Below are positions 55,209 through 64,000 of a stretch of DNA of 64,000 nt, one piece after another (the stretch's first letter is position 1; each line of letters opens with the position of its first letter). Origin of the DNA: Metabacillus endolithicus (lineage in GTDB: Bacteria; Bacillota; Bacilli; Bacillales; Bacillaceae); contig NZ_CP095550.1 of NCBI RefSeq assembly GCF_023078335.1, forward strand, positions 2,090,001-2,154,000, read 5' to 3'. Under the pieces are notes generated by a model. The model searched no databases. It saw only the letters and a list, made by a program, of their open reading frames with translations, and had not been told where the DNA came from. Position numbers and translations under genes: made by a program.

Positions 55209-56969
55209 CTATTTCTGATCATTTATTTCTTTTATTTTTTTCAAATCACATTTTGGGACACGATCGTATGTTAACAAGCCATTAATCTCCTGCTCAACAT
55301 CTGTTAATTGAGTATAGCAAAACCCCTGGATAATTCGGCTATTCATTAATGCCTCCGTATGTTTTTTGTACTCTAAAACAAAATCTTCTTCATTTCTAAC
55401 GGATGAGTAGCCCCAGCCTTCAGTATTGTCAACTTGATAGGCAATCCCGCCGTACTCTGTAATCAGAATTGGTTCATGATTGTAGGAAAATCCATTCGCA
55501 TAAATCACACGGTTTGCTGGAGTTGTTGAGATGGCACTTTCAACATCTTTATAGGCCTGCTTTAATTCTTCTTCATTCCTATAATTATGGATTCCACAAA
55601 TATCAGAGATTGTGTGCTCCCAGCCGTCATTTGAAAGAACTGGCCTTGTTTGGTCAACAGACTTTGTGTTCCAATACATTGATGTGGCATGTGCTTGCTG
55701 TTGTTTAGCATGAGCCACTCGAGAAATGCCCCAGCTTTCATTTAATGGAAGCCAGACAATGATCGATGGATGATTATAGTCTCTTTTAATCACTTCAAAC
55801 CATTCTGTTGCTAATCGGCGGGCCGCTTCTTCACTATATTCGGAAGCGTTGGCCATTTCTCCCCACACTAAGAAACCTAGTTTATCAGCCCAGTATAGAT
55901 AGCGTGGATCCTCGACTTTTTGATGCTTTCGCGCTCCATTAAAACCCATTTCCTTCGCCAACTCGATGTCCTTTTTAAGTGCATCTTCAGAAGGTGCTGT
56001 TAATAAACCTCCTGGAAAGTAACCTTGATCTAACACAAGCTTTTGATAGTAAGGCATATTATTCAGCATGAAAATGCCATTTTCAATAGATACCTTTCTC
56101 ATTCCAAAATACGAGTCTACTTGATCTACAATTTTTTCACCTTTTCTTAAAGTGAGGGTGACATCAAATAAATTTGGATTTTCAGGTGACCAATACCATC
56201 CTGAGCCATGAATATTACTTCTATCTGTAAAACGATTTCGGATGTTATAGCTTCTTTTGTTATAAATCTCTAGCATATTCGTCTGATCAGAGATGATTTT
56301 TTCTCCATTAAAAGTAATATCAATAGATAATGAGAGATTGCTTACATTTTCTCCATCAATCTCAAACTCAAGTTCAATATCGCCGCGATCAATTTCAGGA
56401 GTCCAGCGAATCGAGCTTAGTGAGGACTTCTCGATCGGCTCCATCCATACCGTTTGCCAAATCCCTGAAGTTCTCGTGTAGAAAATCGACTCTGATTTTT
56501 CATGCCAATATTGTTTTCCCCTAGGAATTGTGACATCCTTTGAAGGATCTTCAACACGAACCGTAACAGTATCTTCATTATCCCAATTTAATAAATGAGT
56601 AATATTAACGGAAAACGGAGTATTGCCTCCTTCATGAAAGGTTGCTAGATTGCCATTTATATAAACCCATGAACGATAATCAACAGCACCAAAATGAAGA
56701 AGGATTTCTTTATTACTCCAACCTTCAGGAACTGCTAGCTTTCGTTGATACCAAACTACATCATGAAAGCTCTTATCGTTAATTCCACTTAGCTCTGTTT
56801 GAAAAGCAAAAGGCACATTAATCTGTTGTTCTACAGGAAAAGAATGATACCATTTCTTTTTTAGCCCCTCGTTCCTGTCATCAAAAGCAAAGTCCCATTT
56901 TCCGTTTAAATTCACCCATTCTTTACGGACAAATTGTGGTCTTGGATAGTCGTTACGCGGTATAGACAT
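55209..56969 (-). CDS. Glycoside hydrolase family 2 (beta-galactosidase/beta-glucuronidase type)
   Basis: 586 residues, no signal peptide. The sugar-binding domain (about 15-170; NLNGKWDFAFDDRNEG, DYRSWVYINGNLATFHEGGN) is followed by an Ig-like domain and a TIM barrel (about 280-586). The acid/base Glu is in WLPLNESWG and the nucleophile Glu in ILITEYGGIAY. It hydrolyses a beta-linked glycoside taken up by the linked ABC transporter; the substrate is not resolved. ATG 56969 has GGAAGGA 9 nt upstream, better than TTG 56978. Confidence 0.9.
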   Translation of the reverse strand: MSIPRNDYPRPQFVRKEWVNLNGKWDFAFDDRNEGLKKKWYHSFPVEQQINVPFAFQTELSGINDKSFHDVVWYQRKLAVPEGWSNKEILLHFGAVDYRSWVYINGNLATFHEGGNTPFSVNITHLLNWDNEDTVTVRVEDPSKDVTIPRGKQYWHEKSESIFYTRTSGIWQTVWMEPIEKSSLSSIRWTPEIDRGDIELEFEIDGENVSNLSLSIDITFNGEKIISDQTNMLEIYNKRSYNIRNRFTDRSNIHGSGWYWSPENPNLFDVTLTLRKGEKIVDQVDSYFGMRKVSIENGIFMLNNMPYYQKLVLDQGYFPGGLLTAPSEDALKKDIELAKEMGFNGARKHQKVEDPRYLYWADKLGFLVWGEMANASEYSEEAARRLATEWFEVIKRDYNHPSIIVWLPLNESWGISRVAHAKQQQAHATSMYWNTKSVDQTRPVLSNDGWEHTISDICGIHNYRNEEELKQAYKDVESAISTTPANRVIYANGFSYNHEPILITEYGGIAYQVDNTEGWGYSSVRNEEDFVLEYKKHTEALMNSRIIQGFCYTQLTDVEQEINGLLTYDRVPKCDLKKIKEINDQK

Positions 56970-56996
56970 ATTTTTCAATCCTTCCTAAATTCGTTA

Positions 56997-57827
56997 CTAT
57001 TTTATCCCTGTTTGTGTAACACCTTTAATAAATGAACGCTGACCAATAATAAATAAAAGTACAGCTGGTATTGTTGCAATCGAAGTTAAAGCCATTAATT
57101 TTGCAGGTGACGATACAAAGCTACCTTGCTGCATAACGGCTATTCCCATTGTGATCGTTCTCATCTCTGGAGAGCTTGTTGTCACTAATGGCCATAAGAA
57201 ATCATTGTAAATCGTCATAAAAGTAAAGATTGCTAGAGTCCAAATCACAGGACGAGCAGAAGGAAGTACCACCTTCAAAAACACCTGCCATTTGTTCGCT
57301 CCATCAAGATAGGCAGCTTCCTCCAATTCCTTTGGAAAACTTCTAAAATATTGGTAAAGAAGAAAAACTCCAAAGGCATTGGCTGAGTAAGGTAAAATTA
57401 ATACGGCGTACGTGTCCAGAAGACCGAACGTTCGAAATTCCATATATAATGGAAGAAATGTGATCACCCAAGGAATCGTCAATGAACCTATAAAAATACT
57501 AGTTAACGTCTTTTTAAACGGTACATCTAAACGAGCCAATCCATATGCTGCAAGTGTGTCTACAAATAACACGAGTAGGGTTCCTGCTATACCAACGAAT
57601 AACGAATTTGTCATCCATTTCAAGACCGGCGTATCTCCATCATTGGCAAATATGTATTGATAATTTTCTGCTGTAAAAACCTGTGGCAACCATTTTATCC
57701 CTGCTGTAAAGGCTTCTTGATCACTTTTGAAAGAAGTAGATAACATCCAAAAGACAGGTGTAATAAAGATCAAGGCAATGATAACCGCCAAAATCACAAG
57801 AATTGTCTTAAATCCTTTACTCTCCAT
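56997..57827 (-). CDS. Sugar ABC transporter permease (MalG type)
   Basis: 276 residues, six membrane helices, EAA loop ELEEAAYLDGANKWQVFLKV. CUT1 family. It follows the MalF-type gene by 7 nt and precedes GH2. No ATPase gene is linked, so a shared MsmX-type ATPase is expected. Confidence 0.9.
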   Translation of the reverse strand: MESKGFKTILVILAVIIALIFITPVFWMLSTSFKSDQEAFTAGIKWLPQVFTAENYQYIFANDGDTPVLKWMTNSLFVGIAGTLLVLFVDTLAAYGLARLDVPFKKTLTSIFIGSLTIPWVITFLPLYMEFRTFGLLDTYAVLILPYSANAFGVFLLYQYFRSFPKELEEAAYLDGANKWQVFLKVVLPSARPVIWTLAIFTFMTIYNDFLWPLVTTSSPEMRTITMGIAVMQQGSFVSSPAKLMALTSIATIPAVLLFIIGQRSFIKGVTQTGIK

Positions 57828-57834
57828 TTCAGCT

Positions 57835-58725
57835 CTACTCCTTTCGATCCGATATTTTTAATTGGACGACTGAAATCACAATCATAATAAGTGCCATCAT
57901 CAATGACATCGCTGCTGCATTTCCTAATTGTCTTTGATTAAAGGCTTCATCAACGATATTCATTAACAGCACTTTCGTTTCCGTACCAGGGCCACCTCTT
58001 GTCATTAAGTAAGGCTGACCATACACATTAAATGAAGCGATCGTAGATGTGATCACAACGAACACCATAGTTGGCTTGATACTAGGTAACGTAATATGAA
58101 TAAATCTCTGCCATCGATTTGCACCATCTAAAGAGCTGGCTTCATATAAATCCTCAGAAACCTCATTTAACGCATTAATAAAAATCACCATGTTAAAGCC
58201 GATCGTCCACCAAAGCGTTGCTACAACAATGGAAATCCATGCCCAAGGAAGATCCGTTAACCATGGAATGATCGGTAAATTAAGCTTCATCAGATACTGG
58301 TTAATCAGTCCACTGTTCGTATCTAAAAGCCATAACCAAATAATCGCTACAACAGAAACCGATACTGAATATGGAATAAAATAAACCGTTCGAAACAGCC
58401 CTGAGAGTTTTCTCGGTAAGTTTGTAATAAGAAGCGCCAAGCCAAGACCAACAATAATTAACAAAGGCACACTATAAATCACGAATTGAAACGTATTGAA
58501 AAGTCCCTCAAAGAAGATGTTGTTAATATAGGAAGAGGAATCAAAAATTTTCATATAATTCTCTAATCCTACAAATGTATGCTCAGGATTTAATAAATCC
58601 CATTCATGAAAACTCATCCAAGCTCCATACAAAATTGGAATAAAAAGAAATGTAATAAAAAGGACTAGATACGGAAGGACAAATAAACTTGAGGTTATTT
58701 TTGATTTCATTGTGTTTTTATACAT
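57835..58725 (-). CDS. Sugar ABC transporter permease (MalF type)
   Basis: 296 residues, six membrane helices, EAA loop DLYEASSLDGANRWQRFIHI and the conserved LMTRGGPGTETKVL near the end. It forms a heterodimer with the MalG-type permease downstream. Confidence 0.9.
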   Translation of the reverse strand: MYKNTMKSKITSSLFVLPYLVLFITFLFIPILYGAWMSFHEWDLLNPEHTFVGLENYMKIFDSSSYINNIFFEGLFNTFQFVIYSVPLLIIVGLGLALLITNLPRKLSGLFRTVYFIPYSVSVSVVAIIWLWLLDTNSGLINQYLMKLNLPIIPWLTDLPWAWISIVVATLWWTIGFNMVIFINALNEVSEDLYEASSLDGANRWQRFIHITLPSIKPTMVFVVITSTIASFNVYGQPYLMTRGGPGTETKVLLMNIVDEAFNQRQLGNAAAMSLMMALIMIVISVVQLKISDRKE

Positions 58726-58790
58726 TTGAATTTCCCCCTTTCATCAGTTAGGACATTTAATGAAAGAACGTCCTAAACTAATTAGAAGAA

Positions 58791-58825
58791 AACGAGCAGG
58801 TGCGGTAAAAGAATACCTGCCCGTT
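58791..58825 (-). terminator. Intercistronic hairpin after the binding-protein gene
   Basis: AACGAGCAGGT pairs with ACCTGCCCGTT (one mismatch) and TTTTCTT follows on the minus strand. It probably reduces permease expression relative to the binding protein. Confidence 0.65.
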
Positions 58826-58836
58826 CCACTCACTGA

Positions 58837-60120
58837 TTATTTATTTAGAATTTGAGAAGCCTTTTCTGTTGCATCATCTAATGCTTTTTGGGGATCTTTT
58901 TTCCCTAATAATGCTAGATTCACTTCTGCCCATAATGGTTCAGAAAGCTGTCCCCAGTTCGCTACTCGTGGAGCAAACTTCGCATATTCAAATTCTTTAG
59001 CTACTTGAGGCTGTTGCGTCATGTTTTGGAATTCTTCACTTTCTAAGTAAATCGCTTTAGACACTGGAGCCTGACCTGATTTCGCCCACTCCATTGTGTT
59101 TTCTGCAACGAATTTTAAGAAATCGGATACTCCCTCTAACACTTTCTCATCTTCAACTGCTGCAGGAATCACAAAGTTATGTCCATTTGCATATACTGCT
59201 TGTTGCTTCGTTCCTAATTGAGGCACTGGTGCTACTCCGTAGTTGATACCAGCTTTATCCCATTGCTCCATCATCCAAGGACCATTTAACTGCATCGCAT
59301 TTTTGCCTTGTAAGAAAAGTGTTACTTCCCCGTCTTGTTGAACATTTTCCGGAGAAACTTTTTCTTTTGTTACTAAATCTCTTAGGAATGTTAAAGCTTC
59401 AACACCTTCTGGACTGTTGTAATTTGGTTTACCATCTTTCATTAACTCTCCACCATTTTGGAAGAAAACAGTTGGATAAATAAACTGATTCGGCCATAAA
59501 GTTGGAACAACAAATCCATATTGATTTTTCGATTTGTCTGTAAGCTTTTTAGATGCCTCTACAAATTCTTCTCGATTTGTTGGTGGATTTTCAGGATCCA
59601 AGCCAGCCGCTTCAAACATATCTTTGTTGTAATAAAGAATTAATGGATGAATATCAAGTGGAATCGAATATTGTTTATCATCAACAGTACCTGCTTGCCA
59701 AGCTGTTTCAGAATAATCTTCAGCTTTTACACCTGTATTAGCAATCGTATCTGTTAGATCTTTTAAAAGATTTTTCTCTGCGTAGTTCGTAAGCTGATCT
59801 GTATGAACAATCATCACATCAGGTGTATTCTTTTGATCGGCAAATGCTAGATCAACAGTTTTATAGTATTCATCTTGTGGAACAATCTGTAAATCTACTT
59901 TATAGTCAGTTTGTGATTCATTATAATTTTCTACAATTGTCTTCATTCGCGGGCCATCTGCTCCAGAAAAAGGAGCCCAATATGTAATCTTAGTTGCTCC
60001 ACTATCTCCCCCACCATCTGAGCTGCTGCTTGCATCTTCATTACCCCCAGCACAACCAGCAAGAGCACCAACAGTTAAGAAAGTTGATAGCGCAATGCCT
60101 AACCATTTTTTCTTTTTCAT
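58837..60120 (-). CDS. Sugar-binding lipoprotein of an ABC transporter (family 1)
   Basis: 427 residues. Lipobox ALAGCAGG (Cys at about 23), a Ser/Asp/Gly linker, and a family 1 extracellular binding fold (KITYWAPFSGADGPRMKTIV, PLDIHPLILYYNKDMFEAAG). First gene of the operon with two permeases and GH2. Start follows AGGGGGTAAGGGA. It lies downstream of a dyad that probably binds the ROK regulator. Confidence 0.9.
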   Translation of the reverse strand: MKKKKWLGIALSTFLTVGALAGCAGGNEDASSSSDGGGDSGATKITYWAPFSGADGPRMKTIVENYNESQTDYKVDLQIVPQDEYYKTVDLAFADQKNTPDVMIVHTDQLTNYAEKNLLKDLTDTIANTGVKAEDYSETAWQAGTVDDKQYSIPLDIHPLILYYNKDMFEAAGLDPENPPTNREEFVEASKKLTDKSKNQYGFVVPTLWPNQFIYPTVFFQNGGELMKDGKPNYNSPEGVEALTFLRDLVTKEKVSPENVQQDGEVTLFLQGKNAMQLNGPWMMEQWDKAGINYGVAPVPQLGTKQQAVYANGHNFVIPAAVEDEKVLEGVSDFLKFVAENTMEWAKSGQAPVSKAIYLESEEFQNMTQQPQVAKEFEYAKFAPRVANWGQLSEPLWAEVNLALLGKKDPQKALDDATEKASQILNK

Positions 60121-60180
60121 TCCCTTACCCCCTAATTAGATAATTTCCCCGCTTAGAAGCAAGCGGTTACAAATGTGACA

Positions 60181-60211
60181 TAAAGTAAGTTAGTTAAATT
60201 AATTTACTTTA
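60181..60211. promoter_or_regulatory. Operator candidate upstream of the GH2/ABC operon
   Basis: TAAAGTAA-N15-TTACTTTA, a perfect 8-bp inverted repeat; the spacer contains TTAGTTAAATTAATT, which resembles the dyad before the ROK gene at 55083-55110. Confidence 0.55.
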
Positions 60212-60268
60212 TAGTGTATATAATAATTCCTTGTTTTCAGATTGTCAACGGTTACATTTCGGGACAGA

Positions 60269-60402
60269 GGGACAGGCACCTTGTCCCTCTTCTTACGGGT
60301 TAAGCAGAACTAAAAAGCCCACGCGAGATTTCTCCGACATGAGCCTTCTTCTGCAGCGTTATGTGGGACGAGGACGACCCTCCGTCCCAGGACCCCCTTG
60401 TC
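60269..60402. repeat. Composite element: palindromes flanking a terminator hairpin (copy 2)
   Basis: GGGACAGGCACCTTGTCCC (60269-60287), hairpin AAAAAGCCCACGCGAGATTT then CATGAGCCTTCTT (60311-60352), and a decayed reverse palindrome region (60364-60402) that ends at the stop codon of the phospholipase-D-like gene. Confidence 0.8.
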
Positions 60403-60403
60403 C

Positions 60404-61857
60404 CTAATAAGTTGTCATTTGAAAAACCTTTTGCACAATGTACATCACATATTTAAATACAGTTAGACTGTTCTGGTACTTTTCATACTCCACCGTGTAA
60501 GTGCCATCTTCATTGCTCCAAATTCTCTCGAAATAACGATCAACTTCCTTTGTAAATTCACTTTTTGTTGGCGCTACGATTTTTATACTTTCTTCTAAAT
60601 TATAGTCATCAAGATTACGAGAGGTATAATTAGTCGAGCCTCCTATAACGATCGATTTCTGTTGGCTCTTTATGTAGATGAGCTTCGTGTGATATTGCTC
60701 TTTATTCGTGGCATACCAACGGATTTTAATATTTTCATAGTCAAAATTCTGCAACTCTGCAGCAATAGGTAGATTCGGTAAACCAATTTTTTCTTGTCCA
60801 AAGGCATTTTGGTTAGGATCTAGAACGATGTTTATTTTCACACCACGCTTAGCTGCCTCCTCTATGCTAGTGATGATATCTCGATCTGCCAAGTAAAACA
60901 TGCCGATCCAAATTTCATCTTCTTTTTTTGCCTTTTTAATGGCTTGAACAACATGATCCTGGACCTTGCCTTCTGTAAGAATCTGAGCCTTTACTGCTAA
61001 TTCTTCATCTGAAGTTGTAGGCTGTATATTCTGATCTAAATCTGCCTCTGTAGGAAATGCCTTTACATTACCATCTGAAAATTCAGCAATTGATTTTTCC
61101 GCTTTTACCATATCCTTAAGGATCTTCCCTTTTACTTTAAAGGCAATATTCGAATGAAATCCACTAGCATCATGAGGATTCGCAGATAGAATGGTTCAGC
61201 ATCCTCTGAGATCACCACTTTCCGATGGTTTGCCTTGACGTTCAATAATTTCAAATAAGAACGAGCGGTTACATTTGGTGCGGAGCTTTCCATTGGATTT
61301 GGGAGCCAGCCATATCCAGCTTGTCCAAACCATTTAAGTGTTGCTCTCCAAATACCTGAATAGATCAGATTAGGGTCACGTAGTTTGTCTAAATCTGTAT
61401 ATACTATTTCTACCCCGCTGTTCTTCAGTGGATCAATTTGCTGTGCTTCGTGTGAGCCATATGTTGTGTTAATTTCATCTGTAATAAAAATGACTTTTAG
61501 ATCAGGGTGCTTCACTTTTTGTTTTTTAATAGATTTCATTAATTTTGCACTAAGCTTTGGGTATGGTCGTTTGTTGTCCGTATAGCCATTCACAAGGAAA
61601 AGATCAAGAATCAGAAAATGCTCGGCTTGTTCAATGGTTTTAAATACTTCCTTGAAAATGGAGTGATCATGCACTTCTTCTCCTTCCTTTTGATAGGTGA
61701 GGTCATATAAAAACTCAACATCTTGTTGGGGAATTGTATGTATTGTACCTTGGTAGGATATGCCGGGTGGAAGGGGTTTAACTCTGTGATAAATCATGAT
61801 GGATGTTAGGATGGTGATCATAACGCCAATTATGATAACTTTTCGCTTTTTGCTCAT
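60404..61857 (-). pseudogene. Phospholipase D-like (cardiolipin-synthase-like) membrane protein, frameshifted
   Basis: The N-terminal frame has a membrane anchor (about 6-22) and the first HKD motif (NHRKVVISEDAEP) and then reads out of frame to a stop at 61132. The other frame resumes ILSANPHDASGFHSNIAF and continues through the second motif (YHTKLIYIKSQQ, GGSTNYTSRN). One base is missing near 61189-61194. Joined length is about 485 residues. In the second motif the usual Asp after HxKx4 is Lys, so that half-site is degenerate even apart from the frameshift. ATG 61857 has GAGGAATC upstream. Substrate unknown. Confidence 0.8.
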
Positions 61858-62078
61858 ATGGATTCCTCGCATTGTTTTTTCTTTCTATACCCGTTTTTGG
61901 GATAAAGGAATCCTCGGAACAGAAATACAATTGTAGTGCTTGCTTGTCTAAATTACTGCAGTATCGAAACTTTCACAATTTCCTTTCTCCTCTCACCATT
62001 TTTTTACTTCCTATTTTTAATTTCCATAACAAACTAACCAACTGTTGAATATAATGCTTAAAAAGGAGGAGGATCATC

Positions 62079-62252
62079 ATGCTAATGGAGTTACTGATTT
62101 ATATGATGATTGGGTTAGTCCTTTCGCTTTATAGATATAGAGGTATTACTAAATTCAAGGCGATTTTAACCATCTTTTTTTGGCCTCTTGTTTTATTACA
62201 TTCTTACGTTGAGTTGGTTGAGAGAGTTAAATATAAAAATAGAAAACGTTAA
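62079..62252 (+). CDS. Small membrane protein of unknown function
   Basis: 57 residues with an excellent ribosome site (AAGGAGGAGG, 8 nt from ATG 62079). Two short hydrophobic segments (LLIYMMIGLVLSLY and AILTIFFWPLVLLHSYV) enclose a basic loop; the C-terminus is basic (ERVKYKNRKR). It stands alone on the plus strand between two minus-strand genes. No family recognised. Confidence 0.65.
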   Translation: MLMELLIYMMIGLVLSLYRYRGITKFKAILTIFFWPLVLLHSYVELVERVKYKNRKR

Positions 62253-62258
62253 GTGATT

Positions 62259-62411
62259 GGGACAAAGAACCTGTCCCTCTGTCCGAGTGCGTAGGGACAG
62301 GTTCCCTGTCCCATTTCAAAAGGGTTTTTTAGAAAGTAAAAAAGCCCACGCAAGATTTCTCTCGCATGAGCTTTCTTCATCAACTTCTGGTTGGGACGAG
62401 GAACCTGTCCC
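62259..62411. repeat. Composite element: palindromes flanking a terminator hairpin (copy 3)
   Basis: Palindromes at 62259-62277 (GGGACAAAGAACCTGTCCC) and 62294-62312 (GGGACAGGTTCCCTGTCCC), hairpin AAAAAAGCCCACGCAAGATT then TCTCGCATGAGCTTTCTT (62338-62376), and reverse copy GGGACGAGGAACCTGTCCC (62393-62411), 22 nt behind the permease stop codon. Confidence 0.85.
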
Positions 62412-62433
62412 CCTAGCACTTTCCCCATGGCAC

Positions 62434-63258
62434 TTACTTAACCGCCCCATCCGAAATGCCTTTAATAATATATTTCTGCAGAAACATATAGACTACAATA
62501 ATCGGGATAATCGCAATGACTAATGCGGCTAGGGCTAGATGCCATTGTTTTGAGTATTCGCCAAAGAAGTAGAACATTTTTAATGGAATGGTGTACATTC
62601 CGTCTTTGTTGATAACTAAAGATGGTAATAGATAATCATTCCAAAACCAGATGGCATTTAACACAATAACTGTGACTGTTGTTGGTTTTAGCATTGGTAG
62701 AATGATATAACGGTAGACTTGGAATCTATTACAACCATCGATAATGGCAGCTTCATCTAGTGCTTGTGGTATTCCTCTTAGTGCACCAAAGTATAAAAAG
62801 ACGGCGAGACTCGAGCCTAATCCTAAATACATGACCATTAGTCCTGCTCGATTTAACATATCTATGGCACCAAATATAGATATTAGCGGAATCATGATTG
62901 ATTGGAACGGTATCAGCATACAAATCGCAAAGATGAAGTATATGGCTGAACTCATCTTTCCTTTTCTACGTGATAGCGCATATGCAGCCATTGATGTACA
63001 AATACAAATTAAAACGATACTTAACGTTGTAATCACAAGTGAATTGAAAAAGCTTTGAATAAATTCTAACGCAGCAAAGGCCTCTGGGTAATTTTCAAAA
63101 GTTGCTTTTGTAGGAAATCCGAGAGTGTTGACGAAAATCTCGGATTTTGTTTTAAACGAGTTCACAATGACTAAGTAAAATGGATAAAACCAGAAGATCG
63201 ACAGGACAAGCCCAAGCAAAATGAATCCATATGTTTTAGCTTTGTTTTGTGCAATCAT
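62434..63258 (-). CDS. Sugar ABC transporter permease (MalG type)
   Basis: 274 residues, six membrane helices, EAA loop ALDEAAIIDGCNRFQVYRYI. CUT1 family. Its start overlaps the stop of the upstream permease by 4 nt. A third sugar importer in this window; the rest of its operon lies beyond the right edge. Confidence 0.9.
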   Translation of the reverse strand: MIAQNKAKTYGFILLGLVLSIFWFYPFYLVIVNSFKTKSEIFVNTLGFPTKATFENYPEAFAALEFIQSFFNSLVITTLSIVLICICTSMAAYALSRRKGKMSSAIYFIFAICMLIPFQSIMIPLISIFGAIDMLNRAGLMVMYLGLGSSLAVFLYFGALRGIPQALDEAAIIDGCNRFQVYRYIILPMLKPTTVTVIVLNAIWFWNDYLLPSLVINKDGMYTIPLKMFYFFGEYSKQWHLALAALVIAIIPIIVVYMFLQKYIIKGISDGAVK

Positions 63259-64000
63259 AAGTCAGTCTCCCTTTTTCTTGTCATATATAATTGAATGACT
63301 GATATGACAGTAATAATCAGTAAAAAGATAATCGCTTTTGCTTGTGCATAGCCCATTTCTTGCACTTTAAAGGCACTGTCGTAAATATTCATCGTTGCCA
63401 TTTGTGTCGAACTGAATGGTCCCCCAGCTGTTAGCGCCATGTTTTGATCATACACTTTAAATGCATTTGATAATGATAAAAATAAACTAACCGTAAATGC
63501 TGGTGCCAACAACGGAAACTTAATTTTCCAGAATCTTTGCCAAACATTTGCCCCATCAATCGTTGAGGCTTCAATTAATTCATCTGGGATATTATTTAAA
63601 AACGAAATGTAAATAATCATGATATAGCCACTCATTTGCCAAATAAATAGAATCACTAATCCCCAAAAACCGGTTTCCGTATCCGCTAACCAGCCTTTAA
63701 AGAAATCCAATCCAGTTAAGTCAGCGATTCCTTCAAATGCTTTTAGGAAAATAAACTGCCAAATAAAACCGAGAATAATACCGCCAATTAAGTTCGGCAT
63801 AAAAAAGATTGTTCGGAAAACAGTATTAAATTTCCCCATCTTTTGTGTAACAAATAAAGCTAAAAGTAACCCTATGATATTGATTCCAATAACAGAAGCA
63901 ACGGAAAACCCACCAGTGAATAAGAGGCTATAAAGAAATTGGTCATCTTGAAATAGTTTAATATAATTGTCCAAGCCGACAAATTCAGTTACTTCAAATC
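63255..64000 (-). CDS. Sugar ABC transporter permease (MalF type), partial
   Basis: The frame remains open to the window edge (FEVTEFVGLDNYIKLF at the visible start), so the N-terminus is missing. About 248 residues are visible, with five membrane helices, EAA loop ELIEASTIDGANVWQRFWKI and ALTAGGPFSSTQMATMNIYD. Pairs with the MalG-type permease. Confidence 0.88.
   Translation of the reverse strand, partial: FEVTEFVGLDNYIKLFQDDQFLYSLLFTGGFSVASVIGINIIGLLLALFVTQKMGKFNTVFRTIFFMPNLIGGIILGFIWQFIFLKAFEGIADLTGLDFFKGWLADTETGFWGLVILFIWQMSGYIMIIYISFLNNIPDELIEASTIDGANVWQRFWKIKFPLLAPAFTVSLFLSLSNAFKVYDQNMALTAGGPFSSTQMATMNIYDSAFKVQEMGYAQAKAIIFLLIITVISVIQLYMTRKRETDL

Overview
The window looks like a low-GC Bacillaceae chromosome (Bacillus sensu lato). 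It carries a melR-E-D-C-A locus in the B. subtilis gene order, ComP/ComA, a SipS/T-type signal peptidase, bacillolysin, PgsBCA, Spo0E-family small proteins, typical AGGAGG ribosome sites and frequent TTG/GTG starts. No rRNA, tRNA, CRISPR array, prophage or transposase gene was seen.

Layout. 1-1405: end of a membrane-protein gene and an HlyD-type efflux adaptor. 1901-15775: an island of eight exported proteins, each with one or two copies of a helical domain resembling the cell-wall-polymer-binding part of the S-layer protein SbsC, joined to different modules (amidase, 5'-nucleotidase, L,D-transpeptidase, lamin-tail domain, SH3-amidase, CAP, YHYH/ComEC-like metallo-beta-lactamase). 15939-19028: chemotaxis receptor, methyltransferase, and a second small Spo0E-like gene (the first is at 11956). 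19209-24948: a melibiose/alpha-galactoside locus with three of five genes frameshifted. 25308-32046: two peptide-signalling systems side by side: ComA/ComP with a ComX-like precursor gene, and a PlcR-like regulator with a PapR-like exported peptide next to a neutral protease gene. 32721-37250: an LXG polymorphic-toxin operon with a WHH nuclease end and three candidate immunity genes. 37965-40683: membrane protein, signal peptidase I, M48 protease-ankyrin fusion. 41060-44904: poly-gamma-glutamate synthesis and an NlpC/P60 hydrolase. 45604-46974: acidic DUF5667-type exported protein. 47271-53029: nucleoside/purine salvage regulon with a TrmB-family regulator and a shared palindromic operator candidate. 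53830-60120: ROK regulator, GH2 glycosidase and a sugar ABC transporter. 60404-64000: frameshifted phospholipase-D-like gene, small membrane protein, and two permeases of a further sugar ABC transporter that runs off the window.

The intergenic DNA is unusually structured. At least 23 near-perfect copies of the palindrome GGGACAGGTTCCTTGTCCC lie mostly just behind stop codons and in the orientation of the gene they follow. Three composite elements place a shared terminator hairpin between such palindromes. A second element (GGTGCCTGTCACTTCCCGAA...) also sits at 3' ends. A roughly 350-430-bp element occurs as an inverted pair 36 kb apart, built of CGGAA-N3-TTCCG modules every 45-60 bp plus a terminator-like hairpin; a third locus has the same architecture. 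Two further arrays have short cores repeated about every 20-21 bp.

Five genes are interrupted by 1-2-nt indels. These may be sequencing errors or real decay; the sequence alone cannot decide. All family assignments are from reading the sequence and remembered family features; no database search was run.
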